Shown here one piece after another: positions 11,601-22,590 of a DNA stretch of 64,000 nucleotides. Position numbers and translations under genes: made by a program. The stretch's first letter is position 1; each line of letters begins with the position of its first letter. Below the pieces are notes generated by a model. The model saw only the letters and a list, made by a program, of their open reading frames with translations. It made no database searches and was not told the origin of the DNA. This stretch comes from Pomacea canaliculata. Its lineage: Eukaryota; Mollusca; Gastropoda; Architaenioglossa; Ampullariidae. The stretch is from positions 1,452,016-1,516,015 of the forward strand of contig NC_037590.1 in NCBI RefSeq assembly GCF_003073045.1. The letters run 5' to 3'.

Positions 11601-12231
11601 AGAGCGGCGACAGTTGGATGCAGAAGATGTGAAGACTGCTTTGTCAAACAGAAGCCAGACTTCACTTTCAGATAGTTCTGAATCCACTTCCATAAACCAG
11701 GAACTGGTTGGCAGGCCAGAAAGTGGCCAGAATTCTGATGGAGAAGTTGCGAATCTTATACATGCTCAGGAGTCACAACAGGATATGCAGGCTTTTACTG
11801 CTGATTCACAGGGAAAGTCTGGTAGAGAGACGGGAAATGTTGCTGAAGAGCAAACCTCAAGAAGAGCTGACAGCAGTATAGGTGGTGTACATAATGGCGA
11901 GGGAGCAGGCATAAGGAGTGAGGATGGAAAGCTAGGACCTTCCCGTGCCTGCCTTGAGTCTCAGGTGGCTGCTCTCAAGTCAGAGCTGGTGAACACAAAA
12001 ACTCGATCAGATCACCTAATCTCTATGATGAAAGCCCAACTTATGGACATGCGTGAAAAATATGAGAACAGAATCCGAACGATGGAGAATCAGCATCGGT
12101 CACAAGTGACAGATCTTGCTGCCAAGTTAGATGCAGAACGCACAGCATGTGCAGAAGCTGTGCAGAGGACTGTGGCTCTCCAGAACCAGCTTTACAAATA
12201 CAAGCTGCTGTATGGTGATTTAAAGGACTAG
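5603..12231 (+). CDS. ARHGAP22/24/25: Rho GTPase-activating protein, ARHGAP22/24/25-like (PH + RhoGAP + coiled coil)
   Basis: Four coding exons: 5603-5846, 8396-8500, 9855-9984 and 10681-12231, with GT-AG introns and matching phases. The product is about 676 aa. Residues ~14-113 form a PH domain (GWLRKHGG...W..RYFVLK, closing with ERKMWVKAL). Residues ~126-310 form a RhoGAP domain with the arginine finger at R160 in EGIFR (codon split over an intron), the HTVASLLKAYLRELP helix and NLALIFGPNLIR. The C-terminal ~80 residues are a heptad-rich coiled coil ending YGDLKD. The order matches human ARHGAP24 (FilGAP) and ARHGAP25, which act on Rac at the membrane. A 1-nt slip at the T4 run 11238-11241 separates the GAP part from the C-terminal part; one extra T joins the frames and makes the total a multiple of three. 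ATG 5603 lies 3 bases after an acceptor, so a 5' UTR exon is probably upstream. Confidence 0.9.
6690..7440 (+). pseudogene. P-element / THAP9-like transposase remnant in ARHGAP intron 1
   Basis: The open frame 6819-7160 contains RLNQDCVANHFSVIGGKGGH followed by DNPSPRQFQ, which fits the conserved C-terminal region of P-element and THAP9 transposases (pattern LxQDxLENFFSxIRxKGGxxDNPT). Just upstream in the same frame is an SHTM...A stretch like the SHTVA segment of that family. After a stop, other frames give YIAGYVAKK (about 7282-7308) and then CPECKEII (about 7330), typical of the zinc-binding tail. Several stops and frame changes make it non-functional. N-terminal parts and terminal repeats were not found. 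Confidence 0.7.
7441..8395. other. ARHGAP intron 1, remainder
   Basis: No gene or named repeat is recognised. The interval ends in a TA/TG microsatellite (8367-8390) directly before the exon 2 acceptor at 8394-8395, so that acceptor has a (TG)n tract where a C/T tract would be usual. Confidence 0.4.
9429..9550 (+). mobile_element. SINE fragment
   Basis: The sequence 'aatgaaggttggctgtcctgggttcaactc' through 'gcatctatttacagggctggctaccttgccgtgatatagcctt' matches the body of the SINE seen at 40.6 and 48.0 kb. The usual tRNA-like head is missing or replaced. Confidence 0.75.
9698..9812. repeat. Two-copy tandem duplication upstream of ARHGAP exon 3
   Basis: The unit 'atgatggcagtg-tatgc-ttttggtctgac...ttgg atcat' occurs twice in direct orientation with a period of roughly 60 bases, the second copy shortened. 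It ends about 40 bases before the exon 3 acceptor. Confidence 0.65.
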
Positions 12232-14057
12232 TCACATTTTGTTTCTTAAATTTGTGTGGTTCATACTGCTACAGATGAACTAGGCAGAGGAAGGGAGAGA
12301 AAAAAGTTTATTGCAAGTTCCCTGTCAGTCTCTTCAAAGATGTCCTGGCAACATTAAAGCTCTAGACGCCACCAAACTAGAAACTTGTTCAGCTCAGAAT
12401 ATCATCTCCTTTTGTTCTTGTATGTTGGTCCCAGCCACGACATAAAGGATATAATTTTATTTGAAAAAACGAAGTGGTCCAGAAAGAGGAGAATCCAAAA
12501 GTTGCTGCTTGGTGCTGTAGTGTAAGGTTTTACATATTGTGCTACATTTTTTGTGAGCACTTTTATGCAAAACATGTAAGTAACATTTTCTTTTTTGTTC
12601 CAGCCTCGTTGCTTTAATGTATAACATTTGAATCCTTTGTATCAAAGCAATAATGATTAGGTATGAAAAGGATTATTATTTTAGAACCTGAAAAGGTCTT
12701 TGCTGTGTGGACCTTGTGATTGTTGATGCCTATGTTTGGAATGTACTTTTTGTTGTTTTCAATAACCATTGACTGCGACAAATAGTGGACTTGCAGGAAC
12801 ACTCAAGATCTTAAGCTTGCACACTCAGCCACCTGGGAAATGAGAATAATATTAAACTGCATATGAAATAAAACATGAAAAAAACTGTAGCTGGATCAGA
12901 CTAATGAATAAAATCTTTTGGAAGTTTATTGACTGGTTTAGTCTGACCTGTTAGAGATGTGTCAGACTTTTTATCATACCTGAAATAATGGACAACATAT
13001 TTTATTGTCTTTCACAAGGATTCACTACTTCTTGAAAACCTGAACAAACAAGGCTTCAGAACATTTTAGTTCAGAAGGCAGATGTGTTCTCTTGATAATG
13101 GAGTGTAGATGCTAAAATTTGCATAAAATTTGGTTAAGTTTGCAGGTTCTGGGTCAAAGCATGCACCAGATTTTGGACATTGTTTTTTATTGTTCTTTTT
13201 CCATTGTTCTTTCACAGTTGTAAAATGTTTGCACATTGCTCAAATATGTTATTGCTATCACATCAATCTTGTGTACATGACTTAAAGCAAGCTGGATTGT
13301 TGGACCTTAAAACCCCAGACATTAGGGACCGGTCCCAGGTGGTGCTCAAGCCTTAAAGGCCAAACTTTTATGTCCAGAATCTAACATCTGGAAAACTATT
13401 AAATGTATTATGTGCCAGAGGAATCACAATGTGAAGGCTGTAGAAAATATGCTGACTTTTAGTTGTCAGTCAGTCTGTGTGCACTTGAGATATTATCCAC
13501 ATTGAACTAATGAGGTAGTGGATGAAAGATAAGTAAGACGGTTTGTTTGCTTGTGAAAAAAAGATGCATGTATATAGATTAACTTTCCTTTTACGAAGGC
13601 TTTCCAGCCTCTCCCCTTTTTTGAATGGACATGTCATCTTGAGGAAGAATTACCATCAGCCCCAATTTATCCCTTTATTTGGTAGATTGAGACATAAAAG
13701 CCAGTCATTTTTTATTTGTGACTTGAGGGAAGCATGGTATATCATCAATGAAAAAACTGTTGAAGGTTGATTTTTTTTGTTGCAAGTTTTGAATGTGGCA
13801 GGAAACAGTGGTGTGTAGCATCTCAGGATTTCCTGTGTGTCATTTTATTGTTCTCTGTCTTCCATGTCTTGTATTTTCTTTTTTTCTGAAAAAAAATTTA
13901 GCAGAATATCAACAGCTTTTGCAAAGAAGATGTAGAGAACTAGATCTTCTTTCAAACTGGAGAGTTGCAAAATATGTTGTGCAATTGTGCATTGTCTCCA
14001 CATTTACACTTTTGTGGAAGATGATGGCCTAAAACTTTTTTTTTTAAAGTTAGAGGT
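12232..14057 (+). other. ARHGAP 3' UTR and downstream non-coding DNA
   Basis: This follows the TAG stop at 12229-12231. A canonical AATAAA lies at 12867-12872 and another in 'aatgaataaaatc' near 12905, so a 3' UTR of about 0.65 kb is likely. Beyond that no gene is seen. Confidence 0.55.
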
Positions 14058-14059
14058 CA

Positions 14060-14246
14060 TTATTTCAGGGCTTCTGCTTATGCAAAAAATTGCGTACAGT
14101 ACACATTAAAAGTTCGGAGGACCCCTTCCATTTTCGTCAATGGGGTCCCATTCAAATTTGGGCGAAGAACAGGGACCCCTTAAAAATCTGTAGAAGGGGT
14201 CCCAGGGACCCCAAAGAATTTAGCCTTAGCAGAAGCCCTGTTATTT
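14060..14246 (+). mobile_element. Non-autonomous DNA transposon, CAGGGCTTCTGCT-TIR family, short copy
   Basis: The element 14066-14240 starts cagggcttctgcttatgcaa and ends tagccttagcagaagccctg, so the outer 13 bases are perfect inverted repeats. Direct repeats of ttattt flank it (14060-14065 and 14241-14246). It is a 175-base internal-deletion version of the 25.4-kb copy, keeping the ggggtccc motifs and the gcaaaaaattgc palindrome near the left end. Confidence 0.85.
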
Positions 14247-17200
14247 GCATATAAAGACATAACCCAGTATCTTCCAAATAAAAGGTAACTACTGCCAGAT
14301 ATGATGTAATCTGGTCATGTTACTTTGCAGTTTACCTAACTGGAATGATTTGGTGTTTTTATATATTAAGCACACTGACAAGCACTCTTTGTGAAGCTGC
14401 CCAGTGATTTTAAATGTTTGCATTTTTGCTTAAAGATTGACTGACATACTTGTCACTGAGATGCATCAGAGGTTTGGAAGATTTTCTGGAGACAGAGAAT
14501 GTTTAATAACTTCTGAATTTGATGTAATGATTATAGATTTCAGATCAGGGCATTGTTGAAATAGACATATATTTAGCAGGCTATGTTAAAGCAAAAGTCT
14601 GGAACAGAACACAATAGGGGCAACCATATTCCACAAAACTTGTTTTAATTAAAACATGTTAATCTGCTATGTGATTGTTTTGCTTATCTCTTTTTACTAA
14701 GCTAAAATTGTCTCGTGTCAGCCAGTGTGTATTATAATGGAATTTAATGCTGACCTTGTGCATAAAGATAAGCCTGTCTGTACCCTTATAAAGTGTAGTT
14801 GTGTGGTATAAACTGGTATGATTGTTTTGTTGTGTGAAGTTGTTGCCTTGTTTTTGTTTAAATCAGCATTCAGGCATTGCTAACTATTAGCTTGTGTTGG
14901 CATTGTGAATTTAAGTTTTACATATCCCTTTCATTCTGCCGTTTCCACTTGTCAAGCATGCCAGAACTGAATGTTTTGTACATCATTTTATTGTGTTGCT
15001 ATTCTCTCTTATAAACATTCCTTTTGAAGCATTGCACAATTTTCAGTGTGTTATACCTGCTTGTTATGGTTAAAGTTTATCTGTCCCAGACTTTTAAGTT
15101 TATTTACAAATAGAAATAATTTGTTTATTTCATAATTTAGAGGCACACTCTTGGTATAAATTGGTGGCATGAAGACATTGAGGTGTTGTGTATATGCAGT
15201 GGTGAATGATATGTCTGCCTTTTGCTGAAGTAGGAGTGTTTGAGTTAACACCATACATTAATGGATGTGTTTCAGAGTAGATGGTCTGAGCTAATAATGT
15301 GGATGTTGGTCTAAAACGTAGCTGAGGAAGTAAAAAACCTTTTTGTGTGTGTGCAACAGACGTGTCTTGTCCTCCTTTAGTTGATAAGAAATGAAGTCAC
15401 TTGCATTAGAAAACAATCAAAAATCCTGCCAAGCTTGGGGTATAATTCTGTATTGCTTTAGTCAGGCCTTAAGGATACTGGACAGCTGCATGTGCTGACA
15501 TATATTATCTGCTTGAAGTGTACTTTTGCTTTTCTAATGGAATGGGCTGATCACCAAGGCCAAGTAAATAAATCATTTGACTCTTGCATTTAATTAGCTT
15601 TCATGGAAGAAGATTTCTTCATATGGTTGGATTACAGAAAGCAGTATCACAGTTGCTCACGTGTTGTAAAATGCCCCTTGCATTGCAAGTTCTATGGTGT
15701 GCATGGTACTCAGTTTGCTGCTTTGATTTTTAGCACATTCAGAAATTTAAAAACTACGTGCTTCTATTAATGTTAAAAACAATTTATAGGCTGAAGCAAG
15801 CTCCTTAAACAGCACAATCTAAGACATGTTTATTCATATGACAAGAGGAAAAAAATATGAAAGAGGGACAGAGTTTTGTTGAGAAATTAAAAAAGGCTGA
15901 GTGCAGAAGTAGAGAGGAGATAAATGAAAACTATTAAATGTATTTGTGGGCATTGAATAAATGTGTATGTGCACATTAAGAGAGAGAGTGTGTGTGTGTG
16001 CAAAAATTAAGAACTGTTTTCTTTGTATTGTAATGATTTTTATTGTTCTATGCATAATATATTTATGGCACACAGTACATTTCTGGACTATATGTAAGAA
16101 AAATAAAATAAAAAATGTGTGCTATGGTATTCTCTCCATATTTCATTTCTGTATATCAACATAAAGGTAATGAAAAAATTCCAGGAATTATAAAATTGAA
16201 TAGCCAGGATGTCAAACCTCAATTGACAGTTATAGGGTGCATGACCCAACATTTTCTAAAATGGCAGAATGAAAACTGACTCAATTTTTCTCTCTAAGGT
16301 TGTCATTGTTTCAGAGCAGAGATAGCAACATAGAAATAGTTGCAGACAATGGACTACTAATTAAAATTTTAAAAAAAAGGAAAAAAATTTGCAAACTGCT
16401 AAGTTTATAGGGAATCAATAAAATAACATGTTCAGGAGTGAACTTTGTTCAATTAAGAAATAAGACGAACTATCTATTGGTTTGGTGCTCTGTTTTGTGG
16501 CACAAATTGAGTCCTTTGCAGTATTACTACCTCACTACAGTGAGTAGCTGGTGTACTTATCTATAGATAAATCTTTATCTTAAGTGCAGTCCTGCATTTT
16601 AGTAAGTTTTTCATTTGAGAAATACTGTTCATAGAATTTACCAAGATTTTTTTGTCTGAATAATGTGAGAAAATACAGACATCATAAAGTGTCTTGTAAA
16701 TATGTGCAGGAAAACAGTAGCAGATTTTTCTCCCTAAGAAATTATAATCCATTGTGGGATCATTTCTGTCACCCTTATTAATACTTCATAATTTAGCAAG
16801 TGGGCAAGGGTTAAGATGCAGATGTTGTGTGAAAAAAATGCTATGCAGGATGAAACAGGTGTCAAGACATATTCTTTATTCTTGTGTAACAGTAGCAAGG
16901 AGCCACCCACTTTGCCACTTTTCTGACAGGGACACAGCATGTTTTATGTTTTATATGGCTTTTTCTGCACTTTGGCCACTATCCTGCTTCAGTCCATTAG
17001 ATTCTATTGTTGATGCTTGTTTTTTTTTTAAACTATAAACAATTTGCTTTCTGCTATTTTTTTTATATTAGTGGAAAACCTTTTAGAATTCTATTATTTT
17101 GTGAGGGAACTTGGGGTAGGAGAGAGTCATTCTTGTCTTGCTATTCTTCCACCTATGAAAATGTGTTACAGCTTCCCCCTCATATAAATACCCCCCCCCA

Positions 17201-18554
17201 CCCCCCTTTACACACATACACACACTACCCAAGCTGGTTTTTAGAATTTTCTAAAATAAGTTTTGGGTTGACACTTTTATAACTCTCACATGCCCTGCTC
17301 ATGATCTCTGACTTTTTAAAAAAAAAAATTTTAGTTTCAGTTCAGTATTTGTCATGGGGGAAAAAAGTGTTTATCTCTTGTAATAAACCTGACTAGTTTT
17401 TCCTCAAGTTTATTTTTGCCTGTTTCCACAAAGGCATTAACATTATAATTTGGATTTGATTATTTGTATGTATATTGCTAAGAGAATGGAATGTAACTCA
17501 AAATCTGCAATTAAGTACAGTAAGTGTTCATTCTTGATCATGCTTCTAATATCTTATCAGTTATTATTCTGCACCTCTCCCTTCCGTTAATGTTACCATT
17601 TTGATTAAAATTATTACTGTGCAGTCAATTGGTACCCATTGTAATAGATATGTATGCACCATTACTTAAAGATACTTATTTAAGCGTGCACTGACTGCAT
17701 CAGATCTTTGTTGATGTTGTTGGTGTTGTATGCTTCTTGTGGGTCACAAAATGCTCATATTATATCATACACAGGGCAGCTGTAGCCTGAGAATGTTTCT
17801 TTGCTGAAGTTGACAATTATCACTTTGCATGTAGTTTCCTATGTTTGTGCCCTGAAGAGCTGCAAGAGATCACTGCATATAGATTGTAGATGGATTTTTT
17901 TTCTAAAGTTCCAACATACACTTGATTCTGAAATACAGGTCAAAAGAATGAAAATTGTCAAGTGGTCATAAGCTCACTTCTCAAAGGTAAAAGTAGGGAC
18001 AGGTTTTATTTCAGTCCTAAAATGTTTGTACGACATAGCATTTTTACTGTTGTTAACTAGTCTTGTATTGTGCTAATGTTTCAGGGAGTACATGCTAAAC
18101 ATTCTTGTTTTGTCAGATGTGCCCTCTTCTAACATACCTTAACTTTGTAAATATGTTACGTTTTGAAGTGAAATCATGCTACTCAAGGAAGGCATTGTCT
18201 GATTTTCTCACACAAGTTTAGCAGAGGAGACTTCCTTGTGGTTTTATTTTACATACGGTGTTCAGCTGGTAGCTGTTCACAGTTTGTCGTTTCCTTTATT
18301 GTTAAGCACTGCAGCACAAGGGCGCATATTTTCTTCTATTGCACTGTTTAGCCATACAAAATTTTGTAGTTCTGTTTTTAAAAACCCTCCTAATTTGGGG
18401 AAGAATTTCACTAGATGTTGCTTTCAGCATGTTAGGATCCTTGTCAGTGCTTGTGCAACACAATGTTTTCATAAAAGCAAGATATAAATTAAGTAATTTT
18501 TTTCTTGCTTGACGTGAGGGCAATTTTGAACTTATTTTAAGATTTTTAACATGT

Positions 18555-18790
18555 AGCCTGTACCTAATAATAATGTGAACATGTGATGCACAGCATCACA
18601 ACCAAGATAGATCGCACTCTCTGCGCAGACCGTTAATAATAAATGAAAAATAACAGCCAGTGGACAGAGGGTACGTATAGACACACTGAACAACATTAAG
18701 ATGAGATGCAAGAGTAGAATATAAAGCAATGCAGGAAAGTACATAAAGTTAGCATGACAAAAAATATTGCAAGGGAGTTAAGGATAGTAA
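18555..18790. repeat. Dispersed repeat, copy 1
   Basis: The segment from 'aagatagatcgcactctctg' through 'cacactgaacaacatt' to 'gacaaaaaatattgcaa' and 'gttaaggatagtaatt' is paralogous to 27,920-28,120 in the same orientation, with many substitutions and small gaps. The family is not identified. Confidence 0.7.
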
Positions 18791-20994
18791 TTCAGGGATA
18801 GTACTTTGTGAAAAAATATGTTTTCAGAGAGCATTTGAATGTAGCCTTGGAGTCGGTGTGGCGAATATGATGTGGAAGAGAGCAGCACAGAGGGAGAATG
18901 TCCATTGTCATATGCAACTGTCTTTGTTGGGGGAGGGATAGAATTATGTTCTGTTTTGTAACTGCATATTAAATTTCTCCATTCAGAAAGTTACATGTAC
19001 AGTTTAATACAACCACAAGCATTTATTTTGAGAATGTTTATTTTATGAACAAATATGGGGCTTAATTTTAATTGAGGTAGTAGTGCAGATGGTATTTGGA
19101 TCTGTTTTCCCTCCCCCGACTTCCCTGGAAGTGAGTGGAACATATTTTGGAGAATAAGAGTCACATAATAGATTATTTGAAATATTCTTTTTTACTTTTT
19201 GGGGCATGTAAGAAAGGGGAAACAGGGGAAAAGATAGAAAATATAGAAAAGAAGTAATCTGGATTTAAATAGTTAAGTAATTCATGTTTAATATGCCATA
19301 TTTATAAAGTCTTAATTTTAAAGAGAATAAAGTGTGGCAGTCTTTTTAGAAAACTAAGGTTAGATTATATAAGTGATTTGTTTTAAGAAAACTGTTAAGA
19401 GGTTGTTGTTTTTTTTTGTTTTGTGATCTTTGACACATTGCCAGCTAAGATCTCTGACTACTGCTGGATCTTTTACTCGTGTTTCTTTTTTCATAGAAAC
19501 ATTACAATTTCATTCTGAAGACTAGAACCCTCTGACAATGAAATGTCAAGAACACTTATCTGTTGGTTACATTTTTTTTACTGTACAGTGTATATATGTA
19601 TTGTGCTGAAGAACAGCTGCTTTTTTTTTTTTAACAACAGTTTCAAGAACTAAACTGATTATCAAGTTAGAAACTAGAACATTCTAAATTTCAAATACTG
19701 TGTCTTCCAGTTATTACCGGGTGCAGTTGGTGTATAGTTTGTTCTTTGCAGTCTGATGAGATTTAAACAAAAAAAATTTTTTGATAAATGACTAACTGCA
19801 GCTATTCCTGGTTTTGATCTATATAAAGGGCAGAATTTTTTTTTTGTCTACAAAAATGTCTCTAAAGATTGTCTGCACCTGCTTGCCCTTACACAGATAG
19901 ACATTTGTATCTCTTGCTTATCTCACTTAGCTTAATGCCTGCAGACACATCAATGCTTATGCATACTTATCTGTATACAACTTGTAGACACAACTTAGAG
20001 GGATTAGCTTTGCTAATTAACCAGCTAGATGTTGCTGCATCAGGGCAGTCTCTTATCATCTGCTTAAGTGGCAGCATTATCAGGGAACTGACGTAGTCTG
20101 TTGATCCTCTCTTGTTATGCTCGCATTTTTCTTGTTTTCGGTATCTGTCTGCAACATATTTCCTGCTGTTGATAGTCTTCATAGCTGGTTTCCAGATTTT
20201 TATCTCCTTTTCCGTGCCTTGTCAAAAAGTACAATTTGACTATGAGATTAAGAGCTTATAAAACCCACACCAGCTAGACCTGTTTCGCAGATTTGTGGGG
20301 AATTACAGCTGATGATTGTCTACATACCTGCAACCACTGTGTCTAATTTTTAACATCAATCTTTTTTTTTAAAGTTACTGAGTTGTCACAAAGTCTAATT
20401 TAAATTGCATTTTGTGTCAGGCATCAAAGCATGTAGCATTTCCTCAAATTTTAGTGCAATGAATGTGTGAACTTTGTACTAATATTTTCAAGTGAAAGAT
20501 CTGTTTAAACCTTGTAATATATGTTTTAGGGACTTTCAGAATCGAAGTCTTGTGCCATCAGAACAACAGTTCATGAAAGTATCTTAATGGGTGTCGGACC
20601 AGTTACCAACACATATAAGCAGCTTTGTTGCTACTACAAGTATTTTAAAACATAAAGACATTCCACATTATGATAAGCAGCTGCGACAGCAACATCTTCT
20701 CTATTTAAACATAATACTCATAGTATAAGAGTGTCTGAAGATCAACAATCTGTAAATCATCTGAGTTTACACATCTAAGTCTAACCATCTTATCTTTGAG
20801 GTACTGATTTTAATGAAAAATATCTAGCTTCTGTTAAGATGTATTTTGCAAATGATCTATAACTTCAGTATCTTATGTCAATGCAAATTATTTTAATAAA
20901 CATTTTAAAGTGATAAAAATGTCTTAGTCTTTGATGAAAGGAATTGCACTACTTCTCAAACCACTGAGGACCTGCCAGCTTTCATTTTCAGAAG

Positions 20995-21160
20995 TTGAGA
21001 TTCCCATCTCTCTCTCTGATGGGGGATTTTACTTTTATGCCGAGCTAGCAACTAAGACTATATCATGGCAAGGCAGCCAGCCAGCTGTGTATGTCACACA
21101 CATAAAAAGAATAGTGTGCCCGAACCCAGGATAGTCAGCCCCCCACTGTGCAGTTGCTGA
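20995..21160 (-). mobile_element. SINE-related segment
   Basis: On the minus strand the sequence reads 'gactatcctgggttcgggcacac' followed by a tail with 'gacatacacagctggctggctgccttgcc' and 'atatagtcttagttgcta'. This parallels the body and tail of the window's SINE family. The head differs from the other copies. Confidence 0.6.
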
Positions 21161-22506
21161 TGGGTTGTGACCCATCATAACCTACACTCCTCGGTACAGA
21201 GGTGTATGTGGCCAACACCAATCGATTGACGGTTGTGCATCGCCCTAGCTCTGCCAAAAGGCTATGGCGTGGGTCAATTTAATCCAGTCTTACAGATCAG
21301 AGTATATTCCTGTAGCTCTGCTGGATATACTCAAGAGGTACTGCTTGGCTACTTCTATTGTGGACTCCATGGAGGATGGGGAACAGGAGGAATTCTGAAC
21401 TTTGGCACCTAAACTTGAAACGCTGTGGAAAAAACCCACAAACTTTTGACGATTCTTCTTCAGTGAGGAGGTGCAGGAGCCTGTTGCAATGGTCAGATCA
21501 TCCATTAAGTGATTGAAGTATATGCCTCATTACAGAGTATAGGCTCCTGGCTATGCAAATATTCAGGAAACACTTGAGCTGACCAGGATGCCCTTTGGCA
21601 GCCAGTTCTGTATCATATAACCTTTGTTATCAACTGGAATCTACCCCTTAAAAAAAAAATCACTGGGCAAAGTGACTTGATAGTACTTTCCAAAACTGAC
21701 TTCATATCCTATGGCACTTTAAACAGATGGGAAAAAGTAGTCCCAATTAGATTGAAAAACTGGAAATGCATATGTACCGTCATTTTCCGCTTGCTAGGTA
21801 GGACCTTTCTCTCTTCTCAAGGTGTCAGGACTACTGACTCTTAGGGTACTTACTATCAATGCAGTACTCTGAAGAACTTTTAGGACCTAGTGAAGGTTGA
21901 GAGTTTGCATGTTCATTCTCATTTTCCCAATTCTGGTCTCATATCATGGCTAATGAGCACTTTTCTTTAAGGAAGAGGAGATACAAACGTTTATGCAACC
22001 CATTACACCTTTTGGGCGAAGCAAAATAGCAAAAAATAAAAGGTCATCTATTTGTTAAATGTACTTTTTACTCTTTCTTGTACACACACTTTAGATAATC
22101 TTTGTGGTTATTTCCCTGTTCAACCATCAAAGGACTATTAAGCACATGAGCCACAGATATAAGCATGCAAGTACTGACACGCAAACATCAAGCTGAACAG
22201 CACTGTCTAGCACTCTAGTGTAAGCTTTACTATCCCAACAATCATTCAAGTTTTTGTGAACAACCAACGCATTTAAAACAGAAAAAAAATGCAACCAGGT
22301 GAAGTCAAAAGTACTGAAATCACCTATTTATGGTTGTCAAAAATAAAAGTATTCTTGTCAGATAATGTGCAGCTGCAGATGGTCTTGAATGAACACATTT
22401 AACTTTTGTTAAAGGCAATGAAACATCTGGAGAAAATGTGTTTAGGAAAAGTCTCAGGCTACAATCCCATTTTTGTCACAAGTAAAACAAAATTTATGAT
22501 TTAGAA

Positions 22507-22522
22507 AAATATTTATTGGAAA
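22507..22522 (-). terminator. GAR1 polyadenylation signal
   Basis: AATAAA on the minus strand (plus TTTATT at 22512-22517) lies about 75 bases past the GAR1 stop codon. No closer canonical signal was seen. Confidence 0.6.
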
Positions 22523-22590
22523 CTACACAAATTCCAACATCCACATCGCATGCATTCACCATGCATACCTAAAACAACAATCCATTAAAA

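Larger units (their letters stand above)
14247..22490. other. Long non-coding interval between convergent genes
   Basis: No coding exon is recognised. It holds AT-rich DNA, a C-run (about 17192-17210), a dispersed repeat (18555-18790), a SINE-related segment (20995-21160) and a late AATAAA at about 20896. Part may be an extended 3' UTR of the ARHGAP gene, but nothing here decides that. Confidence 0.45.
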
